Part shown: positions 1 through 7,963 of the stretch, piece after piece
How the letters are laid out: each line of letters starts with the position of its first letter
Numbering within the stretch: position 1 is the first letter of the stretch
DNA from: Streptomyces sp. ISL-94
Lineage (GTDB): Bacteria > Actinomycetota > Actinomycetes > Streptomycetales > Streptomycetaceae
Assembly (NCBI RefSeq): GCF_018614075.1
Contig: NZ_JAGGOZ010000042.1
Coordinates: forward strand, 85,900 to 136,984
Reading direction: 5' to 3'
DNA: 51,085 bases
Program-made: the position numbers and the translations under genes
The notes under the pieces: model-generated
What the model saw: the letters and a program-made list of their open reading frames with translations, nothing else
Database searches by the model: none
Told to the model about the DNA's origin: nothing

Positions 1-169
1 TTCCGGTCACAGCACTAGCGGTGCCGGGCACGGTGGGGAACAGCGGGCCGCGCTGCCTGCAAGGCGTCAGTTGAGGGTCGACGGCGGCCTCAGGTGCCTG
101 GTGCGGGCTGGTCGGGCCCAGGCGCGGTTGAGGCCGGCACTGCCGGGGCGCGGACGCGCGTGACGGTGC

Positions 170-730
170 TCAGACCTTCGTCCATGCGTCGAGGAAGGCC
201 TTCCGTTCGGCCGGATCGGCTGATTTGTGGTCCGCGTGCAGGACGCGCCAGGCAGTCAGTTCCAGGTCCCGGAGCCACAGCTCGCCGATGACCTGCGTCT
301 TGAGGTCGGGGAGGTGGTCGGACTCGGCGAGTGCCTGACCGATGACCTCTCCGGCCGCGATGCGCTGGGCCGGGGTCATCTCGTCAACAGCCGAGAGGAT
401 CCGCCCGGCCAGACCAGCGCCCTCTCCGGCCAGCGAACTCAGCACCCAGGACTTGATGTTGGCAGGCAGCAGGTACAGGGAGCCCGAGGACCTCCACAAG
501 TCCGACCAGAAGCGTTCTCCGACCTCGGTGGGAGCGGGCAGCGCGGCCAGCAGTCCGAGGAGGTGCGCGGTGGCCGCGTATCCGTCGGAGTGGGCGGATG
601 CGACGACGGCGATGTCGGCGACGCGCTCCACGTCGATCCGGCCGGCTTCGAGGTGTGGGTCCAGTCCCAGTCGCTGTTCCAGCTGATGGGCGAGGGGCAC
701 GGACGCGTGGGAGCGGAACTCGGGAAGCAT
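170..730 (-). CDS. Hypothetical protein, 186 aa
   Basis: I do not recognise the family. The protein looks soluble and helical, with leucine/alanine-rich stretches in the first 90 residues and a charged C-terminus, and no membrane segment or metal-binding motif. I chose the ATG at 730 because an AAGGA-type ribosome binding site sits six bases upstream; an in-frame ATG at 790 would add 20 residues but has a poorer site. Codon-position GC bias supports it as a real gene. It is transcribed away from the hemolysin III-type gene on its right and belongs to the accessory region. Nothing recognisable lies in positions 1-169. Confidence 0.6.
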   Translation of the reverse strand: MLPEFRSHASVPLAHQLEQRLGLDPHLEAGRIDVERVADIAVVASAHSDGYAATAHLLGLLAALPAPTEVGERFWSDLWRSSGSLYLLPANIKSWVLSSLAGEGAGLAGRILSAVDEMTPAQRIAAGEVIGQALAESDHLPDLKTQVIGELWLRDLELTAWRVLHADHKSADPAERKAFLDAWTKV

Positions 731-950
731 CGGCGATCCTTGGACGTAGGCGAGCGGAGAGGCCCGTTCGGGATCCCTGATCGTTCCCATGGCCCGCCGG
801 ATTACACGACTTTTACGGCCTCAGTTGGCGGCAGACCGCCAGGAGCGGAACCATCGGGGGGCTGAATCGCCCCCGTCCGGCGAGGCCGACCGGGGGAATG
901 GAGGCAGACCTCTGGGAAGGCTGTGGGGGGCGGGCTTTTAGCATGAGCAC

Positions 951-1781
951 ATGGTTGCCAGTGATGCTCAGCAGTCCCAGTCAGGGCGGGAAGCAGTGTC
1001 CCCAGACGATGTCGAAGCCGGCAGTGTTTCTTCCGCACCGACGGGGGGAGAGCGCGAAGCAATCGGCCTCCCCGCCCGATCGCAGCGGGACAAGACGGCC
1101 GAGGACCCCCACCTGGTTGCCGACCTGGTGGAGCGGGCGGCCGATCTGGTGGAACCGATCAAGCCGAAGCTGCGAGGCTGGCTTCACGCCGGAATGGTCC
1201 CCGCATCGTTGGCCGCGGGCATCGTCCTCATCTGCCTGGCCGGGTCACCGCAGGCCACTCTGGCCTGCGCTGTGTACTCCGTCACCGCCTGGCTGCTGTT
1301 CGGGACGAGTGCGGTCTACCACCTCGGCACCTGGGGACCTCTCGGTGAGGCCGTTCTGCGCCGCCTCGACCACGCCAACATCTTCCTGATCATCGCCGGC
1401 ACCTGCACCCCGCTCGCCGTGCTCCTGCTCTCCCCTGATCAGCGGCCCGTCCTGCTGTGGATCGTGTGGACGGGCGCTCTGGCCGGCATCGCCTTCCGCG
1501 TCCTGTGGGTCGGAGCTCCTCGCTGGCTGTACACCCCCTGCTACCTGGCCCTGGGCTGGGCACCGGTGCGCTACCTGCCCGACTTCCTGCACAGCGGCGG
1601 GGCGGCCGTACTCTCCTTGATCGTGTCCGGCGGGCTTCTCTACAGCGCCGGCGCGATCGTCTACGCCCTCCAGCGCCCTGACCCCTCACCGCGCTGGTTC
1701 GGCTTCCACGAGGTCTTCCACGCTCTGACCGTGGCGGCCTTCACCGCGCACTACGTCGCCATCTTCATCGCCGCCTACTGA
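951..1781 (+). CDS. Hemolysin III / TrhA (PAQR-type) membrane protein
   Basis: This is a 276-residue integral membrane protein of the hemolysin III (YqfA/TrhA, PAQR-like) family, associated with membrane homeostasis. After a hydrophilic N-terminus of about 65 residues come seven hydrophobic segments. The family's polar signatures are visible: a Ser/His pair (SAVYHL) in an early helix, a DHANIF motif mid-protein, and a C-terminal HEVFHALTVAAFTAHY block whose His residues are the presumed metal ligands. The N-terminal extension is longer than usual for the family, so the true start may be internal; the ATG at 951 has no strong ribosome binding site. It stands alone, with the next gene convergent. 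Confidence 0.85.
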   Translation: MVASDAQQSQSGREAVSPDDVEAGSVSSAPTGGEREAIGLPARSQRDKTAEDPHLVADLVERAADLVEPIKPKLRGWLHAGMVPASLAAGIVLICLAGSPQATLACAVYSVTAWLLFGTSAVYHLGTWGPLGEAVLRRLDHANIFLIIAGTCTPLAVLLLSPDQRPVLLWIVWTGALAGIAFRVLWVGAPRWLYTPCYLALGWAPVRYLPDFLHSGGAAVLSLIVSGGLLYSAGAIVYALQRPDPSPRWFGFHEVFHALTVAAFTAHYVAIFIAAY

Positions 1782-1957
1782 CCACGGCGGCCATGCCCCG
1801 GCGCGCTCTCCAGCCGGGCTGGGCGGTGATGTACGTCGCGCACAGATCGCAGACGCTGTAGACCGGCGCGTCCGGTGGCCGTGGGGAAACGATTCTGCGT
1901 TCCCGCTCGAACCTGATCACGGGCACGGGGCCGCCGGTCCCGACGGGCACACCTGCC

Positions 1958-2296
1958 TCAGGCCGAGGCCGAGGGAGCGGATGATTCGGCGGCGCGTCGG
2001 TACTCGGCGTTGATGCGCTGGGCTTCTTCGAGCTGGTCTTCGAGGATGATGATGCGGCATGCGGCCTCGATGGGGGTGCCCTGGTCGACGAGTTCCCGGG
2101 CGCGGGCGGCGATGCGCAGCTGGTAGCGGGAATAGCGTCGGTGGCCGCCGGCGGAGCGCAGCGGGGTGATCAGGCGGGCTTCCCCGAGGGCGCGGAGGAA
2201 CCCCTGGGTGGTGCCGAGCATCTCGGCGGCCCGGCCCATGGTGTAGGCGGGGTAGTCGTCGTCATCGAGACGGCCGAACGAGTCGTCTGCTGTCAT
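1958..2296 (-). CDS. MerR-like helix-turn-helix regulator, 112 aa
   Basis: A small DNA-binding protein. An acidic N-terminus of about 15 residues is followed by a MerR-type winged HTH (TMGRAAEMLGTT...SAGGHRRYSRYQL) and a coiled-coil tail (ILEDQLEEAQRINAEYRRA) that would dimerise. There is no C-terminal effector domain, so it belongs with the BldC-like/short MerR group rather than the metal sensors. I chose the ATG at 2296 because GAGAGG lies just upstream; the frame stays open further but the extension is not protein-like. The leader holds a 32-bp perfect palindrome 27 bp upstream of the start. Similar short MerR proteins occur near cold-shock genes in Streptomyces, and a cold-shock group lies 2 kb away. 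Confidence 0.8.
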   Translation of the reverse strand: MTADDSFGRLDDDDYPAYTMGRAAEMLGTTQGFLRALGEARLITPLRSAGGHRRYSRYQLRIAARARELVDQGTPIEAACRIIILEDQLEEAQRINAEYRRAAESSAPSASA

Positions 2297-2322
2297 TGCA
2301 CCTCTCTCATGGAACGCATGGA

Positions 2323-2354
2323 GGGGCCCTGGTGCCGTACGGCACCAGGGCCCC
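2323..2354. promoter_or_regulatory. 32-bp perfect palindrome upstream of the MerR-like gene
   Basis: Sixteen bases on each side of the 2338/2339 axis are perfectly complementary (arms begin GGGGCCCTGG and the centre is CCGTACGG). As RNA it would form a very stable hairpin in the 5' leader of the minus-strand regulator gene, 27 bp before its start codon; as DNA it could be an operator. It has no T-tract, and no gene on either strand ends here, so a plain terminator is less likely. The function is inferred. Confidence 0.6.
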
Positions 2355-2386
2355 GAAGGAACTAATACACCATCTGTCGGCCCTGG

Positions 2387-2978
2387 TACTGCGCCGACCT
2401 TGTGTTTCCGCTGACCCGACCTGGATGCTGCCGGGAGTGCGGGGATCGCGGTTGCTTGACCGGAGACCACCTCACTATCGATGTCCTGCGGTACCCGGGC
2501 TCAGACTTCGACCCGGGCGATCCTGATGGCGCCTGGCTCCTCCGTTCTTCCTCGTGGATCAACTACTTGTCAAGCGGGACTTCATACTGCTGGTACTGCT
2601 CTACTGCGTACTGCTGGTGATGCGTACTGCTCTGTGGCCTGTGACAGCGCCACTCTTCGGCAGCCAGCCCCGTCGCCCATCCTGCGTCTGCTCTGGCTTA
2701 GAACCCCACTGCCGAACTTCCCGGTGCGCGCGCCCGCAGCCGACGCCTTCACCGAGGTACCGCTCACTGACTTCACTGCTGGGTACTGCGAACTGCACTT
2801 ACGGGTACTGCCACTGCGTTACTGCGGTACTGCTTGGTTACTGCGGTACTGCTTGCGGTGGCCCCTGATCACTGCGGGCCACCCGGTCCGGTCGTCAGTC
2901 CCGTCGCCGTCCTGCAACAACCCTGGCTTCGGAACTCCACCACCGCACCGTCCTGCGAACTGCAACTGCGTGTACTGC
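2387..2978. repeat. TACTGC-rich non-coding tract (13 exact hexamers)
   Basis: The gene-free stretch 2355-3275 contains 13 exact TACTGC hexamers, starting at 2387, 2585, 2594, 2602, 2609, 2625, 2784, 2806, 2820, 2828, 2839, 2847 and 2973. Several further ACTGC pentamers lie between them. They cluster in two bursts (2585-2630 and 2784-2852), often 8-11 bases apart. GC is visibly lower than in the neighbouring genes. Open frames exist, but the repeats fall in all three frames and the translations look like noise, so I do not call a protein. The tract could be an array of protein-binding sites or a structured RNA on either strand. Confidence 0.6.
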
Positions 2979-3261
2979 TGCCCGGCAGTTCGTCTCTGCC
3001 AGGCCCTGCTGTCTCTCTGGGCTACGAGAGAAACCATAACCAGACCACCGACCAATGTCTACTCCGGCCGAGAGAGATTTTCGTGTCTCCTGGGCGGAGC
3101 TAGAAGGCGACGGTGGTCCCAGGATGGGCAGAGCAGCCTGCACCGCTGGTCAGGGGCTCGGGATGGCGGCAGCCGAAGGCGTGCCGCACGCCCTGCGCCA
3201 CGGCGGGGGCATCTGCAGTTCCGATAGCGCGACCGCTGGAGCAGGTGGGACGGCCGGTGAA

Positions 3262-3267
3262 TACAAT
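3262..3267 (+). promoter_or_regulatory. Candidate -10 element, probably leaderless promoter
   Basis: TACAAT lies eight bases before the ATG at 3276. The expected transcription start would fall at or next to the start codon, so the mRNA would be leaderless, which is common in Streptomyces. This agrees with the lack of a ribosome binding site. I see no convincing -35 hexamer. Confidence 0.45.
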
Positions 3268-3275
3268 CGGCTCTC

Positions 3276-3635
3276 ATGTCGAAGCCTGACGAGCTGCTCG
3301 TTGACGTCGCCGCCCTGGTGGAGTCCGGGCAGAGCAATCAGATGTCCCTGACCGTGGTGACCGGTGGTGCGGTCATCACCGGTCGGCTGGCTCCCGAAGC
3401 CGTGTGGCGGCAGCGGGTGTCGGAGGTCCTGACGGACTCGGCCCGCCTGGGCGAGTTCGCCGCCATCTTCACCGCCACAACACGCCGGGAGGGGCCGCCC
3501 ACCCATCTGCACTTCCATATGGCCCGCATCCTTCAGGGTGCGGTGGGGATCCCGGAGACGGGTGGGATGTACCGCGTCTCGATCGCGGATGTCAGTGCCT
3601 GGACGATGGGCGATTTCAGCTACTCCGACCACTGA
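3276..3635 (+). CDS. Conserved hypothetical protein, 119 aa
   Basis: A small soluble protein of alternating beta-strand and helix character. It has an N-terminal helix (ELLVDVAALVESG), a strand pair with a conserved-looking GGAVITGRL turn, and a C-terminal strand-rich part ending in SYSDH. The layout faintly recalls the gas-vesicle accessory protein GvpU (an ITL.VGG..ISG pattern), but I would not assign that without a profile search, and there are no other gas-vesicle genes here. It is a single gene, convergent with the cold-shock group, and ends at the shared bidirectional terminator. The ATG at 3276 was chosen because a -10 hexamer sits directly upstream. Confidence 0.7.
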   Translation: MSKPDELLVDVAALVESGQSNQMSLTVVTGGAVITGRLAPEAVWRQRVSEVLTDSARLGEFAAIFTATTRREGPPTHLHFHMARILQGAVGIPETGGMYRVSIADVSAWTMGDFSYSDH

Positions 3636-3669
3636 TCCAGCGCCGGGGAGAGAAACCCGTCGGGACGCG

Positions 3670-3703
3670 GAAGGGCCCGACCGGCGCGCCGGTCGGGCCC
3701 TTC
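3670..3703. terminator. Bidirectional terminator, perfect 34-bp palindrome
   Basis: GAAGGGCCCGACCGGCG and its exact complement form a 17-bp stem with no loop bases to spare. It lies between the 3' ends of two convergent genes and serves both strands. Confidence 0.85.
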
Positions 3704-3739
3704 TCGCGTTTCGGTGTCGGCTCGCGCCGGTCCCGCCGG

Positions 3740-4051
3740 TCAGATGGCCACCGGGACGCCGAGCATCGCGGAAGCCTGCTGGAGCGGGCTGAGGACGCGC
3801 GTGGGCGCGGCGGCCCTGGGAAGACTGCGGCAGGTGAAGCCGAGCTGGGTCATGGCCCGGAGGACTTCGCCGATGCTGAAGTCGCGGCGGTCCTGGCGGG
3901 TGATGACCTGGCCGACCTGCTTGACGGGGTAGGTACGGCGGCCGATGATCACGGACTCGCCGATGACCGGCTCGGGCTTGACGCCCTTCATCGATTCCAG
4001 GACGCCGCTCTTGGTCAGGTCGAACGGGAAACGGGCGATGACACAGCGCAT
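3740..4051 (-). CDS. SCO5918-type protein, 103 aa
   Basis: I recognise this as the small Streptomyces family called SCO5918 family protein. It starts MRCVIARFPFDLTK, continues with a basic middle containing PVIGESVIIGRRTYPVKQVGQVITRQDRRDF, and ends with a helical RAMTQLGFTC stretch. The beta-rich start suggests a small nucleic-acid-binding fold, but its biochemical role is not known to me. It is the last gene of the minus-strand cold-shock group (cspA, helicase, CBS protein, this gene), 49 bp after the CBS gene. That placement suggests co-expression with the helicase. The start has AGGAAGG-type sequence a few bases upstream. Confidence 0.75.
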   Translation of the reverse strand: MRCVIARFPFDLTKSGVLESMKGVKPEPVIGESVIIGRRTYPVKQVGQVITRQDRRDFSIGEVLRAMTQLGFTCRSLPRAAAPTRVLSPLQQASAMLGVPVAI

Positions 4052-4100
4052 GACGCCTCACAGGAAGGAGAAGGGGACGGGTGTGCCGCGGTGAGGCGGT

Positions 4101-4505
4101 TCAGCGTGCAAGGGCAAGGACGCCCAGGGGGGAGCCTTGGTCGTCGACGACGGGTAGGGCATCGAGCCGGCGGTAGCGCATCGCATGCTCGGCCTCGGCC
4201 ATCATGGTCAGAGGCGAGGTGAACGGCCCGCGGTCGCCGAGGACGTCGCGCAGCCGGACCCGGTCCGTGTACGTGTCGCCCTCGTGGATGGCGGCGAGCT
4301 GGGCCCGGGTGACCAGCCTGGTGCACAGGCCGTCCTCGTCACAGACGAGCAGATGACCCGTGCGGGCACTGGCCATGACCGACAAGGCCACTTCGACCGT
4401 CATGTCGTCACAGACCTGCGGACCGGCCGCCTCCATGGCGTCGACCACCATCCGGTGCACAGGGTCGGCATTCGCCGAGCGGGACTGCATCTGGACCAGC
4501 GTCAA
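4101..4505 (-). CDS. CBS-domain protein, 134 aa
   Basis: Two tandem CBS motifs form one Bateman module. The first spans about residues 27-80 (MTVEVALSVMASARTGHLLVCDEDGLCTRLVTRAQL) and the second about 90-134 (GPFTSPLTMMAEAEHAMRYRRLDALPVVDDQGSPLGVLAL). Such modules bind adenine nucleotides and act as energy sensors; with no other domain attached, its partner is unknown. I chose the TTG at 4505 because AGGAGG lies six bases upstream; an ATG at 4490 lacks a ribosome binding site, and an ATG overlapping the spacer is out of frame. It sits between the helicase and the SCO5918-type gene, same strand, 46 bp downstream of the helicase. Confidence 0.85.
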   Translation of the reverse strand: MTLVQMQSRSANADPVHRMVVDAMEAAGPQVCDDMTVEVALSVMASARTGHLLVCDEDGLCTRLVTRAQLAAIHEGDTYTDRVRLRDVLGDRGPFTSPLTMMAEAEHAMRYRRLDALPVVDDQGSPLGVLALAR

Positions 4506-4551
4506 AACATGCCTCCTGCAGAGATGGGCCAGTTTTCTGAGCACGCGGTTC

Positions 4552-6069
4552 TCAAGCCGCCGCGTCGAAGGCGGACTGCCGCACGCTCATGCGCCGGGCA
4601 GCCGAAACGGGCCTGCGCCGGCCGCGGGAGGCTCCGCTGCGCTGGGGCCGCTCGGATACCGGTGCGGTGATGGTGACCGGGATCCCGGAGGGGGACTGGG
4701 CGCCGGTGATGCGGTTCAGGGCCTCTTCGCCCGAGCGGACCTGGGTGGTCTGCGGGGTGATCCCGGCGGCGGCCATCAGCCGGGTCATGTCGCGGCGCTG
4801 GTTCGGTGTGACCAGGGTGACGACGCTGCCGGACTCGCCGGCGCGGGCGGTGCGGCCGCCGCGGTGCAGGTAGTCCTTGGGGTCGGTGGGCGGGTCGATG
4901 TTCACGACGAGGTCGAGGTTGTCGACGTGGATGCCGCGCGCCGCGACGTTGGTCGCGACCAGCACGGTGACGTGGCCGGTCTTGAACTGGGCGAGGGTCC
5001 GGGTGCGCTGGGGCTGGGACTTGCCCCCGTGCAGCGCGGCTGCCCGTACTCCGCTGCTCAGCAGGTGCTCGGTCAGGCGGTCGACGGCGTGCTTGGTGTC
5101 CAGGAACATCATCACCCGGCCTTCGCGCGCCCCGATCTCCGTCGTCATCCGCTGCTTGTCGGCGCCGTGGACGTGCAGCACGTGGTGCTCCATCGTCGTC
5201 ACCGCACCGGCCGAGGGGTCCACCGAGTGCACGACCGGGTCGGTCAGGTAGCGACGCACCAGGAGGTCGACATTCCGGTCCAGGGTGGCCGAGAACAGCA
5301 TCCGCTGGCCTTCGGGGCGCACCTGGTCCAGGAGGGCGGTGACCTGGGGCATGAAGCCCATGTCGGCCATCTGGTCGGCTTCGTCGAGGACGGTGATCGC
5401 GACCTGGTTCAGGCGGCAGTCACCACGGTCGATGAGGTCCTTCAACCGGCCCGGCGTGGCCACGACGACCTCCGCGCCTCCGCGCAGCGCGCCGGCCTGC
5501 TTGCCGATCGACATGCCGCCGACGACCGTGGTCAGACGCAGCTTCACGGAGCGGGCGTACGGGGTGAGGGCGTCGGTCACCTGCTGGGCCAGCTCGCGGG
5601 TGGGGACGAGGACGAGAGCGAGCGGCTGGTGGGGCTCGGCGCGCTGCCCGGCGGTGCGGGCCAGCATCGCCAGGCCGAACGCCAGGGTCTTGCCGGAGCC
5701 GGTGCGGCCGCGTCCGAGGACGTCGCGGCCCGCGAGGGTGTTGGGCAGGGTGGCGCCCTGGATCGGGAAGGGCACGGTCACGCCCTGCGCGCCGAGGGCG
5801 GCCAGCAGCTCCCCGGGCATGTCGAGATCGGCGAAGGCCAGGGCGGCGGGCAGCGCGGGAGTGATCGTCTTCGGCAGGGCGAACTCGCCCTGGACCGAGG
5901 CGGGCCGGCGGCCGTAGCCGCCGGAGCGGCTCGCACTTCCGGAACGACTCGGGGTGGACGAGCCGAAGCGGCTGCTCCGGGGCGAACCAGCGCTGGCCGT
6001 GCTGAACGCGGGGCCGCCGGTGCGGCTGCGGGTGCGAGAGGAGCGCTCGTTCTTACGTGTGGGGTTCAT
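4552..6069 (-). CDS. DEAD-box ATP-dependent RNA helicase
   Basis: A 505-residue DEAD-box helicase that unwinds structured RNA, probably in cold adaptation given its neighbours. Visible motifs: Q-motif region near 93-104 (VPFPIQ), Walker A GRTGSGKT at 121-128, PTREL near 156, TPGR near 205, DEAD at 229-232, SAT at 260-262, ATNVAARGIHVDNL near 372, and HRGGRTAR at 402-409. A Ser/Arg/Gly-rich N-terminal tail of about 65 residues and a basic C-terminal tail of about 90 residues probably bind RNA. Its leader (6070-6319) includes a hairpin that covers part of the ribosome binding site. It follows cspA after a strong terminator, so it probably has its own promoter or depends on read-through. Confidence 0.95.
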   Translation of the reverse strand: MNPTRKNERSSRTRSRTGGPAFSTASAGSPRSSRFGSSTPSRSGSASRSGGYGRRPASVQGEFALPKTITPALPAALAFADLDMPGELLAALGAQGVTVPFPIQGATLPNTLAGRDVLGRGRTGSGKTLAFGLAMLARTAGQRAEPHQPLALVLVPTRELAQQVTDALTPYARSVKLRLTTVVGGMSIGKQAGALRGGAEVVVATPGRLKDLIDRGDCRLNQVAITVLDEADQMADMGFMPQVTALLDQVRPEGQRMLFSATLDRNVDLLVRRYLTDPVVHSVDPSAGAVTTMEHHVLHVHGADKQRMTTEIGAREGRVMMFLDTKHAVDRLTEHLLSSGVRAAALHGGKSQPQRTRTLAQFKTGHVTVLVATNVAARGIHVDNLDLVVNIDPPTDPKDYLHRGGRTARAGESGSVVTLVTPNQRRDMTRLMAAAGITPQTTQVRSGEEALNRITGAQSPSGIPVTITAPVSERPQRSGASRGRRRPVSAARRMSVRQSAFDAAA

Positions 6070-6079
6070 TCAGAACCTT

Positions 6080-6102
6080 CCTTGATACGGCACGCATCAA
6101 GG
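6080..6102 (-). promoter_or_regulatory. Hairpin overlapping the helicase ribosome binding site
   Basis: On the minus strand, CCTTGAT pairs perfectly with ATCAAGG across a nine-base loop. The second arm runs into the AAGGAAGG ribosome binding site (6076-6083), seven bases before the ATG at 6069. Pairing would hide four bases of that site. The hairpin is seen in the sequence; control of translation by temperature or by a chaperone such as CspA is inferred. Confidence 0.5.
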
Positions 6103-6319
6103 AATTCCGGCAGCGAAAGAGCACCGCAGGGAATCACGAGAACGGGCCGAATAGAATGCGAATCTGGCCTGACAGGAAATCTGTACGGGCGCAGGCGCTG
6201 AAATGGGCGACGTCAGACGGATGTGAAATCCAGGACGTCGATCGAAGGGTGCGGCTCCGAGGAGGTCCCGACCCTGAATACTGCGTCCCGCAGGCGGAAC
6301 CACTGCGGGAAATGCGTGC

Positions 6320-6357
6320 AGCTGGGGCCCGCACCCCGAGGGATGCGGGCCCCAGCT
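6320..6357 (-). terminator. Terminator of cspA
   Basis: AGCTGGGGCCCGCA pairs with TGCGGGCCCCAGCT (14-bp perfect stem, short GC-rich apical part), 18 bp after the cspA stop codon. It separates cspA from the helicase leader. Positions 6103-6319 hold no gene and are best read as that leader. Confidence 0.85.
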
Positions 6358-6375
6358 ACAAAATGCGCGTCGGCG

Positions 6376-6579
6376 TCAGGCGGGAAGGATGTTCTCGGCG
6401 GTCGGGCCCTTCTGGCCCTGTGCGATGTCGAAGGTGACCTTCTGGCCTTCGATCAGCTCGCGGAAGCCTTGGGCGGCGATGTTCGAGAAGTGGGCGAACA
6501 CGTCAGCGCCGCCACCGTCCTGCTCGATGAAGCCGAATCCCTTTGCCGCGTTGAACCACTTCACGGTGCCAGCAGCCAT
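6376..6579 (-). CDS. Cold-shock protein, CspA family, 67 aa
   Basis: A canonical 67-residue cold-shock domain: a single OB fold that binds single-stranded RNA and DNA and acts as an RNA chaperone. Both RNA-binding motifs are intact: GFGFIEQ (RNP1, about residues 14-20) and DVFAHFS (RNP2, about 27-33). The ATG at 6579 follows AAAGGAG at good spacing. It heads the minus-strand run cspA, helicase, CBS protein, SCO5918-type protein. A long stretch without another gene upstream is consistent with the long leaders typical of cold-shock mRNAs. A strong terminator follows the gene. Confidence 0.95.
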   Translation of the reverse strand: MAAGTVKWFNAAKGFGFIEQDGGGADVFAHFSNIAAQGFRELIEGQKVTFDIAQGQKGPTAENILPA

Positions 6580-6860
6580 GTCATATCTCCTTTGGGGCAG
6601 TACACCGGAACCCGCACCATGCGGATGCCGTGTCGCCGCGATGATGCCCCGCCCGGAAAATGACCAGGAAATACAAAGTGCTTCCATGCGGCGCGGAGGC
6701 CGCCGGGAGGCGCTTGAAGTTTTTGGGTACCAAAACTGCAACTGAGAGAGACAGTAGCACGCTGCAGTGGCTTGCGTACGTTAAATAGCGCCACCCTATG
6801 CGTGGCGGCAAAAACCCTCCCGGCGGCGTCCATTAAACTCTCAGACCGCGGCCACAGATA
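6580..6860 (-). promoter_or_regulatory. Presumed cspA leader/promoter region
   Basis: About 280 bases upstream of cspA hold no protein-like frame on either strand and have local A/T-rich patches (near 6655-6740 and 6780-6870). By analogy with other cspA genes this is probably the promoter and a long 5' leader, but I could not fix a -10/-35 pair. Positions 6861-7014 show only out-of-context open frame before the carbamoyltransferase remnant. Confidence 0.4.
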
Positions 6861-7014
6861 TTGATTCACCTAGACTGCAGCGTCTTGAACAAGGGTGTCC
6901 GCGGCTGCGGCGTGTGGCAGCCTGTCGGAACGCGAGCCTGCGGGCTGCCCCGGAGGCTGAGGACCCGTGCCGCGCCGTACTCGGCGGCTTCGCCCGGCGC
7001 GCGTGGAAGGGGCC

Positions 7015-7948
7015 TCGTGGAGGACGCCGTCGCGGATGTCCTGCTGAACGTCGCCACCGCCCACCAGGTCCGCCACCTGGAGAAGAGGACGGATCTCGAC
7101 CGGCTGTTGTTCGAAGGCGACGTCGCACTGAACTGCCTGAACAACACCCCGATGTTCGAAGGCTCGCGCTTCGAGGACATGCAGGTCAGCTTCGGCGCCT
7201 CTGACACCGGCATCACCATCGGAGCCGCAGCCCACGCCTGGCTCAACCACCCCGACACCGACCCCGCGAACATCCTCGCCGCCTCCGCACCCGTCACCCC
7301 CTATCTGGGACCGGCCTACGACGACGCCGCGATCGAGGAGGCCCTTGAGAGTTTCACCGGCCGCGTCGTCGTCTCGCGCCTGGACGATGACGAGGTCATC
7401 GACCGTGTGGCGAAGCTGCTGACGAAGAAGGTCGTCATCGGCTGGTTCGAAGGCCGCATCGAGCACGGGCCACGTGCGCTGGGGCATCGCAGCATCCTCG
7501 CCAACCCGGGCTTCAGCGACATCAAGGACATCATCAACACCCGGGTCAAGCACCGCGAACCCTTCCGGCCGTTCGCTCCCCTTGTCCTCGAAGAGCAGGC
7601 GCCGAAGATCTTCGACATGGGGCGTAAGACCAGCTCCCCGTACAGGACGTTCGTCTTCCCCGTCCGCGACGAATACAAGGACCGCGTCCCCGGCGCCGTA
7701 CACGTGGACGGCACCTCCCGTATCCAGACCCTGACAGACGAGGGAACCCCACGGCTTACGGCACTGCTGCGGAAGTTCATCGAACTGACCGACACCCCCT
7801 GCCTGATCAACACCTCGTTCAACGTCGCCGGCGAACCCATCGTCTGCACCCCACCGACGCCCTGAACTGCTTCATTGGCACCGAGATCGACTATCTGGTC
7901 CTCGGGAACCACCTCGTCGCCAAGACCGACGACCGCGTCCAGCACTAG
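7015..7948 (+). pseudogene. Carbamoyltransferase (NodU/CmcH type), C-terminal remnant
   Basis: Only the C-terminal half of an O-carbamoyltransferase survives. The remnant retains the VALNCLNN segment, GASDTGITIGAAAHAW, EHGPRALGHRSILANP, HREPFRPFAP and CLINTSFNVAGEPIV, the hallmark Kae1-like and C-terminal blocks of the NodU/CmcH family. The N-terminal catalytic part is absent: upstream of about 7015 the frame is nonsense. Near 7850 a run of C is one base short, so the frame ends at 7865, while the true tail (DALNCFIGTEIDYLVLGN) continues in another frame to 7948. Intact relatives carbamoylate small molecules in nodulation-factor and antibiotic pathways, so this looks like debris of a biosynthetic cluster. 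Confidence 0.85.
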
Positions 7949-7963
7949 AAGAAAGAGCACTCC

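Noticed and set aside
2481..3227. Long open frame across the TACTGC tract
   Set aside because: The same repeats are read in other frames too, the translation is rich in Cys/Tyr/Arg runs without pattern, and there is no ribosome site. It is open only because the DNA is GC-rich.
3276..3635. Gas-vesicle protein GvpU
   Set aside because: The resemblance is only a loose strand pattern and no other gvp gene is present.
4360..6201. 613-codon plus-strand frame opposite the helicase
   Set aside because: A mirror of the helicase gene in GC-rich DNA, with Gly/Ala/Arg-only composition and no ribosome site.
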